DNA from: Nocardioides sp. T2.26MG-1 | GTDB taxonomy: Bacteria > Actinomycetota > Actinomycetes > Propionibacteriales > Nocardioidaceae | Direction of reading: 5' to 3' | Length of the DNA: 64,000 nucleotides | NCBI RefSeq assembly: GCF_950101795.1 | Contig: NZ_CATNLZ010000006.1 | Span: 18,928 to 82,927 of the forward strand | Shown: one piece after another, positions 17,888-26,499 of the stretch | Layout: every line of letters starts with the position of its first letter | Position numbering within the stretch: position 1 is the stretch's first letter | Notes under the pieces: generated by a model | What the model was told of the DNA's origin: nothing | The model's database searches: none | The model's input: only the letters and a program-made list of their open reading frames with translations | Position numbers and translations under genes: made by a program

Positions 17888-19798
17888 ATGAGAACCAGAA
17901 CGCTGCTCGGAGCGGCTCTGGCGGCCTCGGTCTCGGGCGTCCTCGCCCTGGCCCAGGTGCCGTCGTCGATCGCGGCCCAGGCCCCCTCCCACACCTCCAC
18001 CACGGCCGCCACCCCGGCCCACACCGCTCCGCACGCCGACAAGCGGCAGGCGAATCGGGTCGCGGCCGACTACGTCGTCGACCACCGAGGCGCCTTCAAG
18101 GCGAGCCGCCACGACGCCTTCCAGCGGGTCGGCACCACCGCCGCCACCGACGGCACCCAGTACGTCGCCTACGACCGCACCTACCGCGGCCTCCCGGTCG
18201 TCGGCGGCGACTTCGTGCTCGCCGTCGACCGCACCGGCAAGGTCACCGGCCGCAGCGCCACCCAGCGCCAGGTCATCGGGCTGCGTTCGGTGACGCCGCG
18301 GGTCAGTGCGGCCGCCGCCCAGCGCCGGGCCCGCGGTCTGGTCGGGACGGTCAGCGGCACGTCCAAGCCCGAGCTCGTGGTGCTCGCCCGGCACGCTCCC
18401 CGGCTCGCGTGGTCCACGCTCGTCACCGGCACCACGAAGAACCGGCCGACCAAGCTCACCGTCTACACCGACGCGCGCACCGGCACGGTGCTGGGCAGCT
18501 GGGACCGGGTGGTCGACGGCAGCGGCAACGGCTACTACTACCCCGGCGTCACGATCGGCACCTCGCTGAGCGGCTCGACGTACCGCATGTCCGACGCGAG
18601 CCGCTCCGGAGTCTCCTGCGCCAACCAGGCCGGCACCATCTACACCGGCTCGGACGACGTGTGGGGCAACGGCTCGGGGACCAACCTCGAGACCGCGTGC
18701 GTCGACGTGCTCTACAGCGTCGACAAGGAGGTCGACATGCTGTCGTCCTGGCTCGGGCGCAGCGGCGTCAAGGGCAACGGCTCGACGTACCCGGCGCGAG
18801 TCGGGCTCGCGGACGTCAACGCCTACTTCGACGGCACCAAGGTCAACTTCGGGCACAGCCAGGACAACGCCCGTCAGCTCACGGCGATCGACATCGTCGC
18901 CCACGAGCAGGGCCACGGCGTGTTCGAGACCACCCCGGGCGCCTCGACCGGCGACAACGAGACCGGCGGCATGAACGAGGCCACCGGCGACATCTTCGGT
19001 GCGCTCACCGAGGCGTACGCCGCCAACCCCAACGACCCGGCCGACTTCATGGTCGGCGAGGAGGCCGACCTGGTCGGCAACGGCCCGATCCGCTACATGT
19101 ACAACCCGAGCCTGGTCGGCGACCCGAACTGCTGGTCCTCCAGCATCAAGAACACCGAGGTGCACGCGGCCGCTGGCCCGCTCAACCACTGGTTCTACCT
19201 GCTCTCCCAGGGCTCGAACGGCTCCCCGGCCTCACCGACCTGCAACGGGTCCACGGTCACCGGCGTCGGCATCCAGACCGCGGGCAAGATCTTCTACAAC
19301 GCGCTGTTGATGAAGACGACGTACTGGACCCACGGCAAGGCGCGGGTCGCGTCGCTGACCGCGACGAAGAACCTGTACGGCAGCACCGACTGCACGACGT
19401 TCAACCGGGTGAAGTCGGCCTGGGACGCCGTCTCGGTCCCGGCCCAGTCCGGTGAGCCGACCTGCGGGTCGGGCGGCGGTGGCGGCGGCACCTGCACCGA
19501 GGTGACCGCGACCGGGACCGCGAGCTCGGGCTACTCGACGTACAAGCCCTCGTCGACCGGCTTCTCGGTCACCACCTCGGGCGCCATCAACGGCTGCCTG
19601 ACCGGGCCGAGCGGCACGGACCTCGACCTGTACCTGCAGAAGAAGAACAGCAGCGGCAGCTGGGTCGACGTCGCGGCGAGCGAGAGCTCCACCTCGACCG
19701 AGTCGATCGCCTACTCGGCCACGGCCGGCACCTATCGGTGGGACGTGTACGCGTACTCGGGCTCCGGCTCGTTCACGCTGAAGTACGACACCCCCTGA
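17888..19798 (+). CDS. Secreted M4-family (thermolysin-like) metallopeptidase
   Basis: Extracellular zinc endopeptidase, 636 residues. The ATG at 17888 opens a Sec signal peptide (MRTRTLLGAALAAS... to SIAAQA). An FTP/PepSY-type propeptide follows, then the M4 catalytic domain with HEQGH (His339, Glu340, His343) and the third zinc ligand in GGMNEATGD (Glu364). A GGGGGG linker leads to a C-terminal pre-peptidase (PPC) beta domain, usually removed or used in substrate binding. Maturation by self-cleavage of the propeptide is expected for the family. Nutrient release from protein is the likely role. A strong terminator follows 16 bp after the stop. Confidence 0.95.
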   Translation: MRTRTLLGAALAASVSGVLALAQVPSSIAAQAPSHTSTTAATPAHTAPHADKRQANRVAADYVVDHRGAFKASRHDAFQRVGTTAATDGTQYVAYDRTYRGLPVVGGDFVLAVDRTGKVTGRSATQRQVIGLRSVTPRVSAAAAQRRARGLVGTVSGTSKPELVVLARHAPRLAWSTLVTGTTKNRPTKLTVYTDARTGTVLGSWDRVVDGSGNGYYYPGVTIGTSLSGSTYRMSDASRSGVSCANQAGTIYTGSDDVWGNGSGTNLETACVDVLYSVDKEVDMLSSWLGRSGVKGNGSTYPARVGLADVNAYFDGTKVNFGHSQDNARQLTAIDIVAHEQGHGVFETTPGASTGDNETGGMNEATGDIFGALTEAYAANPNDPADFMVGEEADLVGNGPIRYMYNPSLVGDPNCWSSSIKNTEVHAAAGPLNHWFYLLSQGSNGSPASPTCNGSTVTGVGIQTAGKIFYNALLMKTTYWTHGKARVASLTATKNLYGSTDCTTFNRVKSAWDAVSVPAQSGEPTCGSGGGGGGTCTEVTATGTASSGYSTYKPSSTGFSVTTSGAINGCLTGPSGTDLDLYLQKKNSSGSWVDVAASESSTSTESIAYSATAGTYRWDVYAYSGSGSFTLKYDTP

Positions 19799-19814
19799 CA
19801 GAGGCCGGACATGC

Positions 19815-19845
19815 GCGGGGGCCTCGGCGATGCCGAGGCCCCCGC
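19815..19845 (+). terminator. Terminator after M4 protease
   Basis: A perfect 14-bp stem (19815-19828 with 19832-19845) has a GAT loop and is followed by CCCTTT. Confidence 0.8.
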
Positions 19846-19902
19846 CCCTTTGTCCGTTCGGCCGCGTTGCGAGGGGGTGCCCCGGGCCGGCGTACAAAGG
19901 GT

Positions 19903-19936
19903 GAACCCCTCGCTGCATGGGGTCAGCAAGGGGTTC
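19903..19936. other. Hairpin in the leader region of the aldehyde dehydrogenase
   Basis: Arms 19903-19915 and 19924-19936 pair at 12 of 13 positions around an 8-nt loop. It lies 130 bp before the dehydrogenase ATG, apart from the protease terminator. It could be an untranslated-leader structure or a small RNA end; nothing else is visible in this 200-bp stretch. Confidence 0.35.
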
Positions 19937-20067
19937 TTGCCGACATCACGAAGTGCTCCCTCCGAAGTCGACGAACCCAGGGTGGCATGACCCGGTCGGC
20001 CTGTCAGCGGTTTGCGTCAAGGCGGCTCCGGCGTGACGGGCCGGAACCGGGGTGCAAGGCTGGGCGC

Positions 20068-21525
20068 ATGAACGGACTGGACCTCCTCGGCCCCCAGCAG
20101 CGGGGCCTCTTCATCGGTGGCACCTGGCGCGACGCGGCGGGTGGCAAGCGCCTGGACGTGATCGACCCCGCGGACGGCTCGGTGCTGACCGACGTGGCCG
20201 ACGGCTCGGTGGCCGACGCGGTCGACGCGCTCGACGCCGCGGTCGCCGCACAGGCCTCCTGGGCCACCACCCCGCCGCGCGAGCGCGGCGAGATCCTGCG
20301 CACCGCCTTCAGCCTGGTGACCGGCCGGGCCGAGCAGTTCGCGCACCTGATGAGCCTCGAGATGGGCAAGACCGTCGCCGAGGCCGAGGGCGAGGTGGCG
20401 TACGGCGCGGAGTTCTTCCGCTGGTACTCCGAGGAGGCGGTGCGCATCCACGGGCGCTGGATGCAGGCCCCTGGAGGCGGCAGCCGGCTGCTGACCATCA
20501 AGAAGCCGGTCGGTCCCTGCCTGTTCATCACGCCGTGGAACTTCCCGCTCGCCATGGGCACCCGCAAGATCGGCCCCGCGATCGCGGCCGGCTGCACGAT
20601 GGTGGTCAAGCCCGCCAGCCAGACCCCGCTGACGATGCTCGCGCTGGCGGCGGTGCTCGAGGAGGCCGGCCTGCCGGCCGGTGTGCTGAACGTCGTCACC
20701 ACCAGCCACACCGGCGAGTTCAGCCAGACGCTGCAGGCCGACGACCGGCTGCGCAAGGTCAGCTTCACCGGGTCCACCGGGGTCGGCCGGGTGCTGGTCC
20801 GCCAGTCGGCCGACCAGCTCCAGCGGCTCAGCATGGAGCTGGGCGGCAACGCACCGTTCCTGGTCTTCGAGGATGCCGACGTCGACGCCGCGGTCGACGG
20901 TGCGATGGTCGCGAAGATGCGCAACATGGGCGAGGCCTGCACCGCCGCCAACCGGTTCCTGGTGCACCGCTCCGTGGCCCAGGAGTTCGCCGACAAGCTC
21001 GGCAAGCGGATGGGCGGGCTGACCGTCGGCCGCGGCCAGGACACCGGCGTCGATGTCGGGCCGCTGATCGACGAGCGGGCGGTCGAGACCGTCAGCCAGC
21101 TGGTCACCGACGCGGTGCACGACGGCGCGACCGTCGTGTGCGGGGGAGCGGTGCCGGACGGCCCGGGCTACTTCTACCCGCCGACCGTGCTGCTCGACGT
21201 GCCGGTCGAGTCCGAGATCAACGTGCAGGAGATCTTCGGCCCCGTCGCCCCGATCACCACCTTCGAGGGCGAGGCCGACGCGATCCGGCTGGCCAACGAC
21301 ACCGAGTACGGCCTGGCCTCCTACGTCTACACCCGTGACCTCGCCCGCACGATCCGGCTGGCGGAGGCCCTGGAGTTCGGGATGGTCGGGGTCAACACCG
21401 GCCTGATCTCCAACCCGGCCGCGCCGTTCGGGGGCGTGAAGTCCAGCGGGTTCGGGCGTGAGGGCGGCTTCGAGGGCATCGAGGAGTACCTCGAGACGAC
21501 GTACGTCGCGCTGCCCGGCGGCTGA
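20068..21525 (+). CDS. gabD: NAD(P)-dependent succinate-semialdehyde dehydrogenase
   Basis: Aldehyde dehydrogenase superfamily, 485 residues, closest in appearance to succinate-semialdehyde dehydrogenases, which feed GABA-derived carbon into the TCA cycle. Visible features are FITPWNFPLAMGTRKIGPA (cofactor and Asn region), GSTGVGR, the general-base Glu in MELGGNAPF, and the catalytic Cys in MGEACTAANRF. The C-terminal FGGVKSSGFGREGG is typical of GabD. I started it at the ATG at 20068, which gives normal family length. No GABA transaminase is adjacent, so the physiological substrate could be another semialdehyde. Confidence 0.88.
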   Translation: MNGLDLLGPQQRGLFIGGTWRDAAGGKRLDVIDPADGSVLTDVADGSVADAVDALDAAVAAQASWATTPPRERGEILRTAFSLVTGRAEQFAHLMSLEMGKTVAEAEGEVAYGAEFFRWYSEEAVRIHGRWMQAPGGGSRLLTIKKPVGPCLFITPWNFPLAMGTRKIGPAIAAGCTMVVKPASQTPLTMLALAAVLEEAGLPAGVLNVVTTSHTGEFSQTLQADDRLRKVSFTGSTGVGRVLVRQSADQLQRLSMELGGNAPFLVFEDADVDAAVDGAMVAKMRNMGEACTAANRFLVHRSVAQEFADKLGKRMGGLTVGRGQDTGVDVGPLIDERAVETVSQLVTDAVHDGATVVCGGAVPDGPGYFYPPTVLLDVPVESEINVQEIFGPVAPITTFEGEADAIRLANDTEYGLASYVYTRDLARTIRLAEALEFGMVGVNTGLISNPAAPFGGVKSSGFGREGGFEGIEEYLETTYVALPGG

Positions 21526-21548
21526 CCGGCGTCGGCACACCCGGGGGG

Positions 21549-22538
21549 TCAGCCGGTGCGGTGGGGCCGGGCCAGGGCGGCGAGCCACCGGTCCCAGCCC
21601 CGCATCAGCCGGTCACGCCCGCGGACCGGGTGCTGGTCGGACACCCAGTAGCCGAACAGGTCATCGGTTGTGTCGGTGCGGTGGTGCAGGCGCAGCCACA
21701 CCGGCCGGTCGTCGGCCCGGACGGCGCCGAGCGCCGCCTCGACCAGCCGCGCCACGTCGGGGCCGTACCGCGCGATCGTGAGCCGCTCGGGCTCGACCGG
21801 CCCGGGGAGGCGGACGTCGAGGTCGAGCAGCAGGTGGTCGGCGCGCCGCTCGAACCGCCAGGTGGGGGCCGGCGCCGGCAGCGCCTCCGAGGACACCGAG
21901 CGCTGCACCGCCTGGAAGAGCACCACGTCGGTGGGCGACACCCGCCCCGCGACCACGAACGCGGTGCCGCCGTTGCGGAACGTCCACGTCGTGTCGTGGA
22001 AGCCGTAGCCGATCCGGCTGGCCTCTCCGACATCGTGGCCGACGCCCGGGCCGGAGTCGACGACGATCGTCTCGTTGCCCGGCTGGTAGGAGTAGGTGAC
22101 GTCGCCGAGCAGCGCGGACCCGACGCTCAGCCAGCTGGCCAGCACGGTGGGCTCGGCCTCGCTGCCGATGAAGGCGTCGTCGACCACGAGCGTGTCCGTC
22201 CCGGCGTCGGCGGGCGCCAGGTCGAGCCGGTACGGCGGGTAGTCGGCCTCGTCGGCGACCCGGTCGATCTCGGTGAGCAGCCGGGTGAGCTCGCGCTCGG
22301 TGGCGACGCCGGTGTAGGTGACCGCGATCGCCGCGGCGCGGTCCTCGGTGGGCGTGGTGACGGTCGCGTCGCCGACCTGGTGGAGGCGGCCGAGCCGGGT
22401 CTGGACGCTGTGCGCCTGGTCGAGCGCGGTGCTGCAGCCCGCGAGCAGGGGCCCGGTGAGCAATGGGACGGAGAGCACGGCCAGGGCGGAGGCGCGCGCC
22501 ACCGCCCTTCGCCCCCCGAAGGTTCCCATGCCCAGCAT
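21549..22538 (-). CDS. Lipoprotein of unknown function
   Basis: A 329-residue secreted lipoprotein that I do not recognise. It has a clear signal peptide and lipobox LLAGC near residue 35 (GPLLAGCSTALDQ). The remainder looks like two alpha/beta halves: residues ~60-200 include repeated AIAVTYTGVATERELTRLL-like strands and helices, and the second half contains a WRFERRADHLLLDLDVRLPGP segment. It has no catalytic motif and no membrane helix beyond the signal. The start could also be 22529 (MGTFGG). It is convergent with the aldehyde dehydrogenase (23 bp) and divergent from the DUF2332 gene (49 bp). Confidence 0.75.
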   Translation of the reverse strand: MLGMGTFGGRRAVARASALAVLSVPLLTGPLLAGCSTALDQAHSVQTRLGRLHQVGDATVTTPTEDRAAAIAVTYTGVATERELTRLLTEIDRVADEADYPPYRLDLAPADAGTDTLVVDDAFIGSEAEPTVLASWLSVGSALLGDVTYSYQPGNETIVVDSGPGVGHDVGEASRIGYGFHDTTWTFRNGGTAFVVAGRVSPTDVVLFQAVQRSVSSEALPAPAPTWRFERRADHLLLDLDVRLPGPVEPERLTIARYGPDVARLVEAALGAVRADDRPVWLRLHHRTDTTDDLFGYWVSDQHPVRGRDRLMRGWDRWLAALARPHRTG

Positions 22539-22587
22539 GGTGGCCTATCGCGCGTTCGCCCGGGCGAGAACCGGTGATGATGTGACC

Positions 22588-23607
22588 ATGGACGTCTTCG
22601 GGGACACCGTGTCGCAGTACGTCGAGTTCGCCGCGGACGCGGCCCCGACCTCGCCGTGCTTCGCGGACTGGGCCGCGCAAGTGGCCGTCGACGAGTCGGT
22701 GCTGGCCTGGTTGGAGACGCTGCCGGTGCCCAAGCGCCAGCCGAACCTGGTCTTCGCCGCCGCCCGCTGGCACGGCGTGCCGGCCCCGGGCCCCTACCCG
22801 GCACTGCGCGAGGCGCTGCTCGGCGACGACGGCGCGGTCCGCCGGACGATCCTCGAGCGCTCGACGCAGACCAACGAGGTGGGGCGGCTGGCGACGTTGG
22901 TGCCGGCGTTCGCGCTGGCCGCCGGGACCGAGCCGATCGCGCTGCTCGAGGTCGGCGCGAGCGCCGGGCTGTGCCTGTACCCCGATCGCTACCGCTACGC
23001 CTGGCGGACCGCCGACGGCGTACGACGGGCGGGCGCCCCCGGCCTCCCCGAGCTCGGGTGCGACGTGCTCGGTGACGGACCGCTCCCCGCCGCCGCTCCC
23101 GTGGTCGCCTGGCGGGCGGGCATCGACCTGAGCCCGGTCGACGTCGCCGACCCCGACCAGGTGCGCTGGCTGACCACGCTGGTCTGGCCCGAGCACGACG
23201 ACCGCCGGGCCCGGCTGGAGCGGGCCGTCGAGATCGCGCGCCGGGATCCGCCGCACCTGCACCGCGGGGACCTGCTCCAGGAGCTGCCCGCTCTCGTCGA
23301 CCGGGCGGCCGAGCACGGGCCCGTCGTCGTGTTCCACAGTGCGGTGATCGCGTACCTCCCCGACGAGGGGCGGGCTCGCTTCCAGGGGCTGATGTCCGAC
23401 CTCGTGGCGGCCGGCCGGTGTCACTGGGTCAGCAACGAGGGGCCGCGGGTGCTCCCCGAGGTCACCGCGACCGCGCCCCAGGCGGCGCCCGAGGCCCAGC
23501 CGCCCGAGGACGAGCACGGCTTCGTGCTCGGGGTCGACGGCCGCGCGGTCGCCCGCACCCACGGCCACGGCCGCAGCCTCCGCTGGCTCCCCCACGTCGA
23601 GTCGTGA
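22588..23607 (+). CDS. DUF2332 family protein
   Basis: DUF2332 protein, 339 residues, function unknown; the family is widespread in actinobacteria and proteobacteria. Family features seen are the opening region (YVEFAADAAPTSPCFADW), RQPNLVFAAARWHG, TQTNEVGRLATLVPAF, and a methyltransferase-like EVGASAGLCLYPDRY glycine-rich loop that hints at a Rossmann-type fold. VVFHSAVIAYLP in the second half resembles motif regions of SAM-dependent enzymes, but no activity has been shown. ATG 22588 is chosen over in-frame upstream codons that run into the divergent lipoprotein gene. Its stop lies inside the first unit of a 21-bp tandem repeat. Confidence 0.85.
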   Translation: MDVFGDTVSQYVEFAADAAPTSPCFADWAAQVAVDESVLAWLETLPVPKRQPNLVFAAARWHGVPAPGPYPALREALLGDDGAVRRTILERSTQTNEVGRLATLVPAFALAAGTEPIALLEVGASAGLCLYPDRYRYAWRTADGVRRAGAPGLPELGCDVLGDGPLPAAAPVVAWRAGIDLSPVDVADPDQVRWLTTLVWPEHDDRRARLERAVEIARRDPPHLHRGDLLQELPALVDRAAEHGPVVVFHSAVIAYLPDEGRARFQGLMSDLVAAGRCHWVSNEGPRVLPEVTATAPQAAPEAQPPEDEHGFVLGVDGRAVARTHGHGRSLRWLPHVES

Positions 23608-23689
23608 CTTCTGCACGTCGAGTCGTGACTTCTGGCAGCCCCACCAGGCCCGAACTCCCGACTCAACCGTCGGAAATCCCGACTCAACC
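23593..23689. repeat. Four-unit repeat cluster, two direct and two inverted 21-bp units
   Basis: A 21-bp unit is exactly duplicated in tandem (23593-23613, 23614-23634); its core is CGAGTCGTGACTTC. Two related units follow in the opposite orientation with CCCGACTCAACC at 23657-23668 and 23678-23689, again 21 bp apart. Read on the minus strand their core is TTGAGTCGGGA. The first unit contains the DUF2332 stop codon. The cluster lies between convergent genes and could fold as an imperfect hairpin. Confidence 0.75.
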
Positions 23690-23720
23690 TCGGGTGGGAG
23701 GGCCGGGAGGGGCGGGAGGG

Positions 23721-24740
23721 TCAGGCGGTGACGGGCTCGGGGCCGAGGCTGCCGCGGAGGCCGGTGCGGGAGCGGATGCCGAGCTTGCGGTAGACGTGCG
23801 AGAGGTGCCACTCGACGGCCTTGACCGTGACGACCAGGTGGTCGGCGATCTGCCGGTTGGTCAGCCCGTCCGCGGCCAGGCGCGCGATCCGGCGCTCGGC
23901 GGCGGTGAGCGCGGCGAGCGCCTCGCCACGCACCGGCCGGGCCGGCTCACCCATCCGGTCGAGCAGCCGGCGGATCCGGCTCTGCAGCGGCCACAGCTCC
24001 TCGCCGCCGGCGTACGTCTCGGCCGAGCGCAGCAGCGCGAGCACCTCGTCGCGGTCGGGTCCGCGCGTGAGCAGCAGCAGCCCGGCGAGGTCGGTGGCGG
24101 TCTGCGCCGCCAGCCGCGCCGCGGGGACGCCGGCGAGCACCGCCCGGGCCTCGTACACCATCGCGATCCGGTCGCTGCTCGCGTCGACGCTCGCGAGCGT
24201 CCGCAGCCCCTGCGCGATCGCGTACGGCGCCTCCGCGGCGCGCGCCATCGCGAGGTGCTCGCGGGCCAGGGCGGCCCCCTCGCGCCGGTGTCCGAGGTGG
24301 ATGGCGGCGAGCGCGGCCCCGAGCCGCCACGGGACCAGCGTCGGGTCGTCCTGGTCCTCGCTGACCAGCCGTCCGGCGCGCCCGAAGTGCCCGGCCGCGA
24401 GGTCCGAGTCGCCGGCCGCGGCCGACAGCTCGCCGCGGCCGTGGTGCGCGATCGCCCCGGTCCGGCCGGGCCGGTCGAGGAACGCGCCCAGTGCCTCGCC
24501 GAGCGTCATCGCCGCCGGCAGCTCGCCGCGGGCGAGCCGGCATTCGAGTGCGGTCGTCAGCACGGTGGCCCGGTCGAGATCATCGAGCTCGTCCCACCCG
24601 GTCGAGCGGACCTGGTCGAGATCGTTCAGCGCGGCCCCGATCCGGCCGGCCAGCGCACGGGCGCCGCCACGCGCGGCCAGGGCCCGCGCGTCGGTGAGAT
24701 GGTCACGGGCCGAGGCCTCGGCGAGGTCGGCTCGGATCAT
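23721..24740 (-). CDS. LuxR-family regulator lacking the ATPase half
   Basis: A 339-residue protein with a C-terminal LuxR helix-turn-helix (LTAAERRIARLAADGLTNRQIADHLVV) and TPR-like Ala-rich helices upstream. It looks like the C-terminal third of a ~900-residue LAL regulator such as the one at 14914, but no Walker motifs are present and the next gene starts only 78 bp upstream. It may be a functional stand-alone regulator or the remnant of a larger gene. The reading frame is intact throughout. Targets are unknown. Confidence 0.75.
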   Translation of the reverse strand: MIRADLAEASARDHLTDARALAARGGARALAGRIGAALNDLDQVRSTGWDELDDLDRATVLTTALECRLARGELPAAMTLGEALGAFLDRPGRTGAIAHHGRGELSAAAGDSDLAAGHFGRAGRLVSEDQDDPTLVPWRLGAALAAIHLGHRREGAALAREHLAMARAAEAPYAIAQGLRTLASVDASSDRIAMVYEARAVLAGVPAARLAAQTATDLAGLLLLTRGPDRDEVLALLRSAETYAGGEELWPLQSRIRRLLDRMGEPARPVRGEALAALTAAERRIARLAADGLTNRQIADHLVVTVKAVEWHLSHVYRKLGIRSRTGLRGSLGPEPVTA

Positions 24741-24818
24741 GTCCGACAGCCTAGGAAGGCCGGGCGTCCGGGGTGGGCGAATCCCTCGGATCCGAGCAGT
24801 GGACCAGTCAGGTCGGGG

Positions 24819-25382
24819 TCAGGTCCGGCCGAGGAATCCCAGCAGCCGTTGGTCGTACGGCGCCATCGCGCGACCCCGGCGTGCCGCGGCGAACCGCACG
24901 CCGCGGTCGGCCGGGCCGACCAGCCGGTGCGCCACGGGCAGCAGCTCCTGGGCCAGCGCGGCCGGGATCGGGGCGCCCTCGCCGGTGCCCTGCCCGACGT
25001 CCCACCCGTGCACGGTGACCTCGAGCGCGGCGGTGGCGACCAGCAGCGGCATCCCGAGGTCGAGCCGGGCGGCGGCGCCCTCGATGACCACGTCGCCCGG
25101 CGCCGGCCGGCACCACACGCTGAGCAGCGCGCACGCCTTGGCCTGGATGGCCTCGACCCGGCCGGCGGACCGGCTGCCGGCGCGCACCTCCACCGCGCCC
25201 CCGGCGGCCTCGGTGAAGGCGTCGAGCCCGTCCTCCATGTGCGCGAGCAGGTCCGCGAGCGTCCACGCCTCGCACGGGGTGGGCCGGCCCAGCAGGTCGT
25301 CGCGCACGACGGCCAGCCGGGCTCGCGTGTAGCCCAGGGCCCGGTCGAGCAGCTCGACGGACCCGGGGAGGGTCTGGATCAT
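24819..25382 (-). CDS. TIGR03086/mycothiol-dependent maleylpyruvate isomerase-like protein
   Basis: A 187-residue protein of the DinB/maleylpyruvate-isomerase N-terminal superfamily. Typical features are the opening helix (LLDRALGYTRARLAVVRDDLL), PTPCEAWTLADLLAHME (with the metal-ligand His in LAHM), and a later HGWDVGQGTG with a second His. Members bind a divalent metal and often use mycothiol. The specific reaction is unknown. It starts 14 bp after the ECF sigma gene and is almost certainly co-transcribed with it. Confidence 0.82.
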   Translation of the reverse strand: MIQTLPGSVELLDRALGYTRARLAVVRDDLLGRPTPCEAWTLADLLAHMEDGLDAFTEAAGGAVEVRAGSRSAGRVEAIQAKACALLSVWCRPAPGDVVIEGAAARLDLGMPLLVATAALEVTVHGWDVGQGTGEGAPIPAALAQELLPVAHRLVGPADRGVRFAAARRGRAMAPYDQRLLGFLGRT

Positions 25383-25396
25383 CTGAGGCCGGCCGG

Positions 25397-26425
25397 TCAG
25401 GCCCCGCCGGGGCGGTGGTCGGCCGGCAGCCGGTCGGGCAGGCCGAACTTCGAGAACAGCCGGTGGTCGAAGAACGCGGTCACGTGGCGGACCCGGTCGC
25501 CGTCCAGCTCGAGCACCTGCAGCTGGAACGGCGTGAAGTCGCCCTGCGGCGTGCGCATGTAGAGCCCGTAGGCCGGCTGGCCGTTGGCCCGCGTCGGGAG
25601 CATCGGCATGTCGTGGGCGCCGCCGGGGCACTCGTTCCCGATCAGCCAGCCGATGCTGTCGGGGCCGCGGAACCAGCTGGTGAACGGCGGCATGTCCCAG
25701 GTGGCCTCGGCCGTGAGCAGGCCGACGATCGCGTCGACGTCCTTGCGCCAGAACGCGTCGACGTACCGCTCGAGCAGCTGCTGCTGCCCGGGGTCGAGGT
25801 CCGGCTCGACGGTCTCCTCGGTGAGACCGCGGTCGGCGAGCTGGGCGTGGGCACGCTGGAGGGCGGAGTTGACCGCGGCCGAGGTGGTGTCGAGCGCCTC
25901 GGCGACCTCGGCGGCCGACCAGCGCAGCACGTCGCGCAGGATCAGCACCGCGCGCTGCCGCGCGGGCAGGTGCTGGAGCGCGGCGACGAACGCCAGCCGG
26001 ATCGAGTCGCGCTCGGCGACCACGACCGCGGCGTCGGGCACCGGCTCGAGCCAGGCGATCTCGTGGTTCTCCTCCAGCGCGTCGCCGGCCATCGCGTCCG
26101 GGGTGCCGAGGCCGGCGGGCAGCGGGCGCCGCGGGCGGCCCTCGAGGTTGGTCAGGCACACGTTGGTGGCGATCCGGTAGAGCCAGGTGCGCACCGACGA
26201 GCGGCCCTCGAAGTCGGCGGAGGCCTTCCAGGCGCGCAGGAACGTCTCCTGCACCAGGTCCTCGGCCTCGTGCACCGACCCGGACATCCGGTAGCAGTGG
26301 GCGAGCAGCTCGCGCTGGTAGCGCTGCGTCAGCGTCGGGAAGTCCCCGAGCTCCGACCTGCTCGTCTCGGCGCCGCTCGCCTGGGTCTGTGCCACGTCGC
26401 CCGCCTCCGGTGCCACCGCCGTCAT
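25397..26425 (-). CDS. ECF sigma factor with SnoaL-like C-terminal domain
   Basis: RNA polymerase sigma factor of the ECF class (342 residues), similar to the M. tuberculosis SigG type (TIGR02960). Region 2 reads ELLAHCYRMSGSVHEAEDLVQETFLRAW and includes the DLVQ core. Region 4 is in the AVLILRDVLRWSAAEVAEAL segment. The extra C-terminal ~140 residues (from YVDAFWRKDVDAIVGLLT) form a SnoaL/NTF2-like domain, which in this class replaces or supplements an anti-sigma factor. No anti-sigma gene is adjacent. A TIGR03086-family gene follows, a common partner. Confidence 0.92.
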   Translation of the reverse strand: MTAVAPEAGDVAQTQASGAETSRSELGDFPTLTQRYQRELLAHCYRMSGSVHEAEDLVQETFLRAWKASADFEGRSSVRTWLYRIATNVCLTNLEGRPRRPLPAGLGTPDAMAGDALEENHEIAWLEPVPDAAVVVAERDSIRLAFVAALQHLPARQRAVLILRDVLRWSAAEVAEALDTTSAAVNSALQRAHAQLADRGLTEETVEPDLDPGQQQLLERYVDAFWRKDVDAIVGLLTAEATWDMPPFTSWFRGPDSIGWLIGNECPGGAHDMPMLPTRANGQPAYGLYMRTPQGDFTPFQLQVLELDGDRVRHVTAFFDHRLFSKFGLPDRLPADHRPGGA

Positions 26426-26499
26426 CGTCTGCTCCTCGCCGTCGTCCAGTCTGCCTGTCCTACGGACCGGCGTCGACGGCGAAACTCATCGGTGCAGCC

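Noticed and set aside
23593..23689. A CRISPR array
   Set aside because: The 21-bp units are immediately adjacent with no spacers, only four copies exist in mixed orientation, and no cas gene is near.
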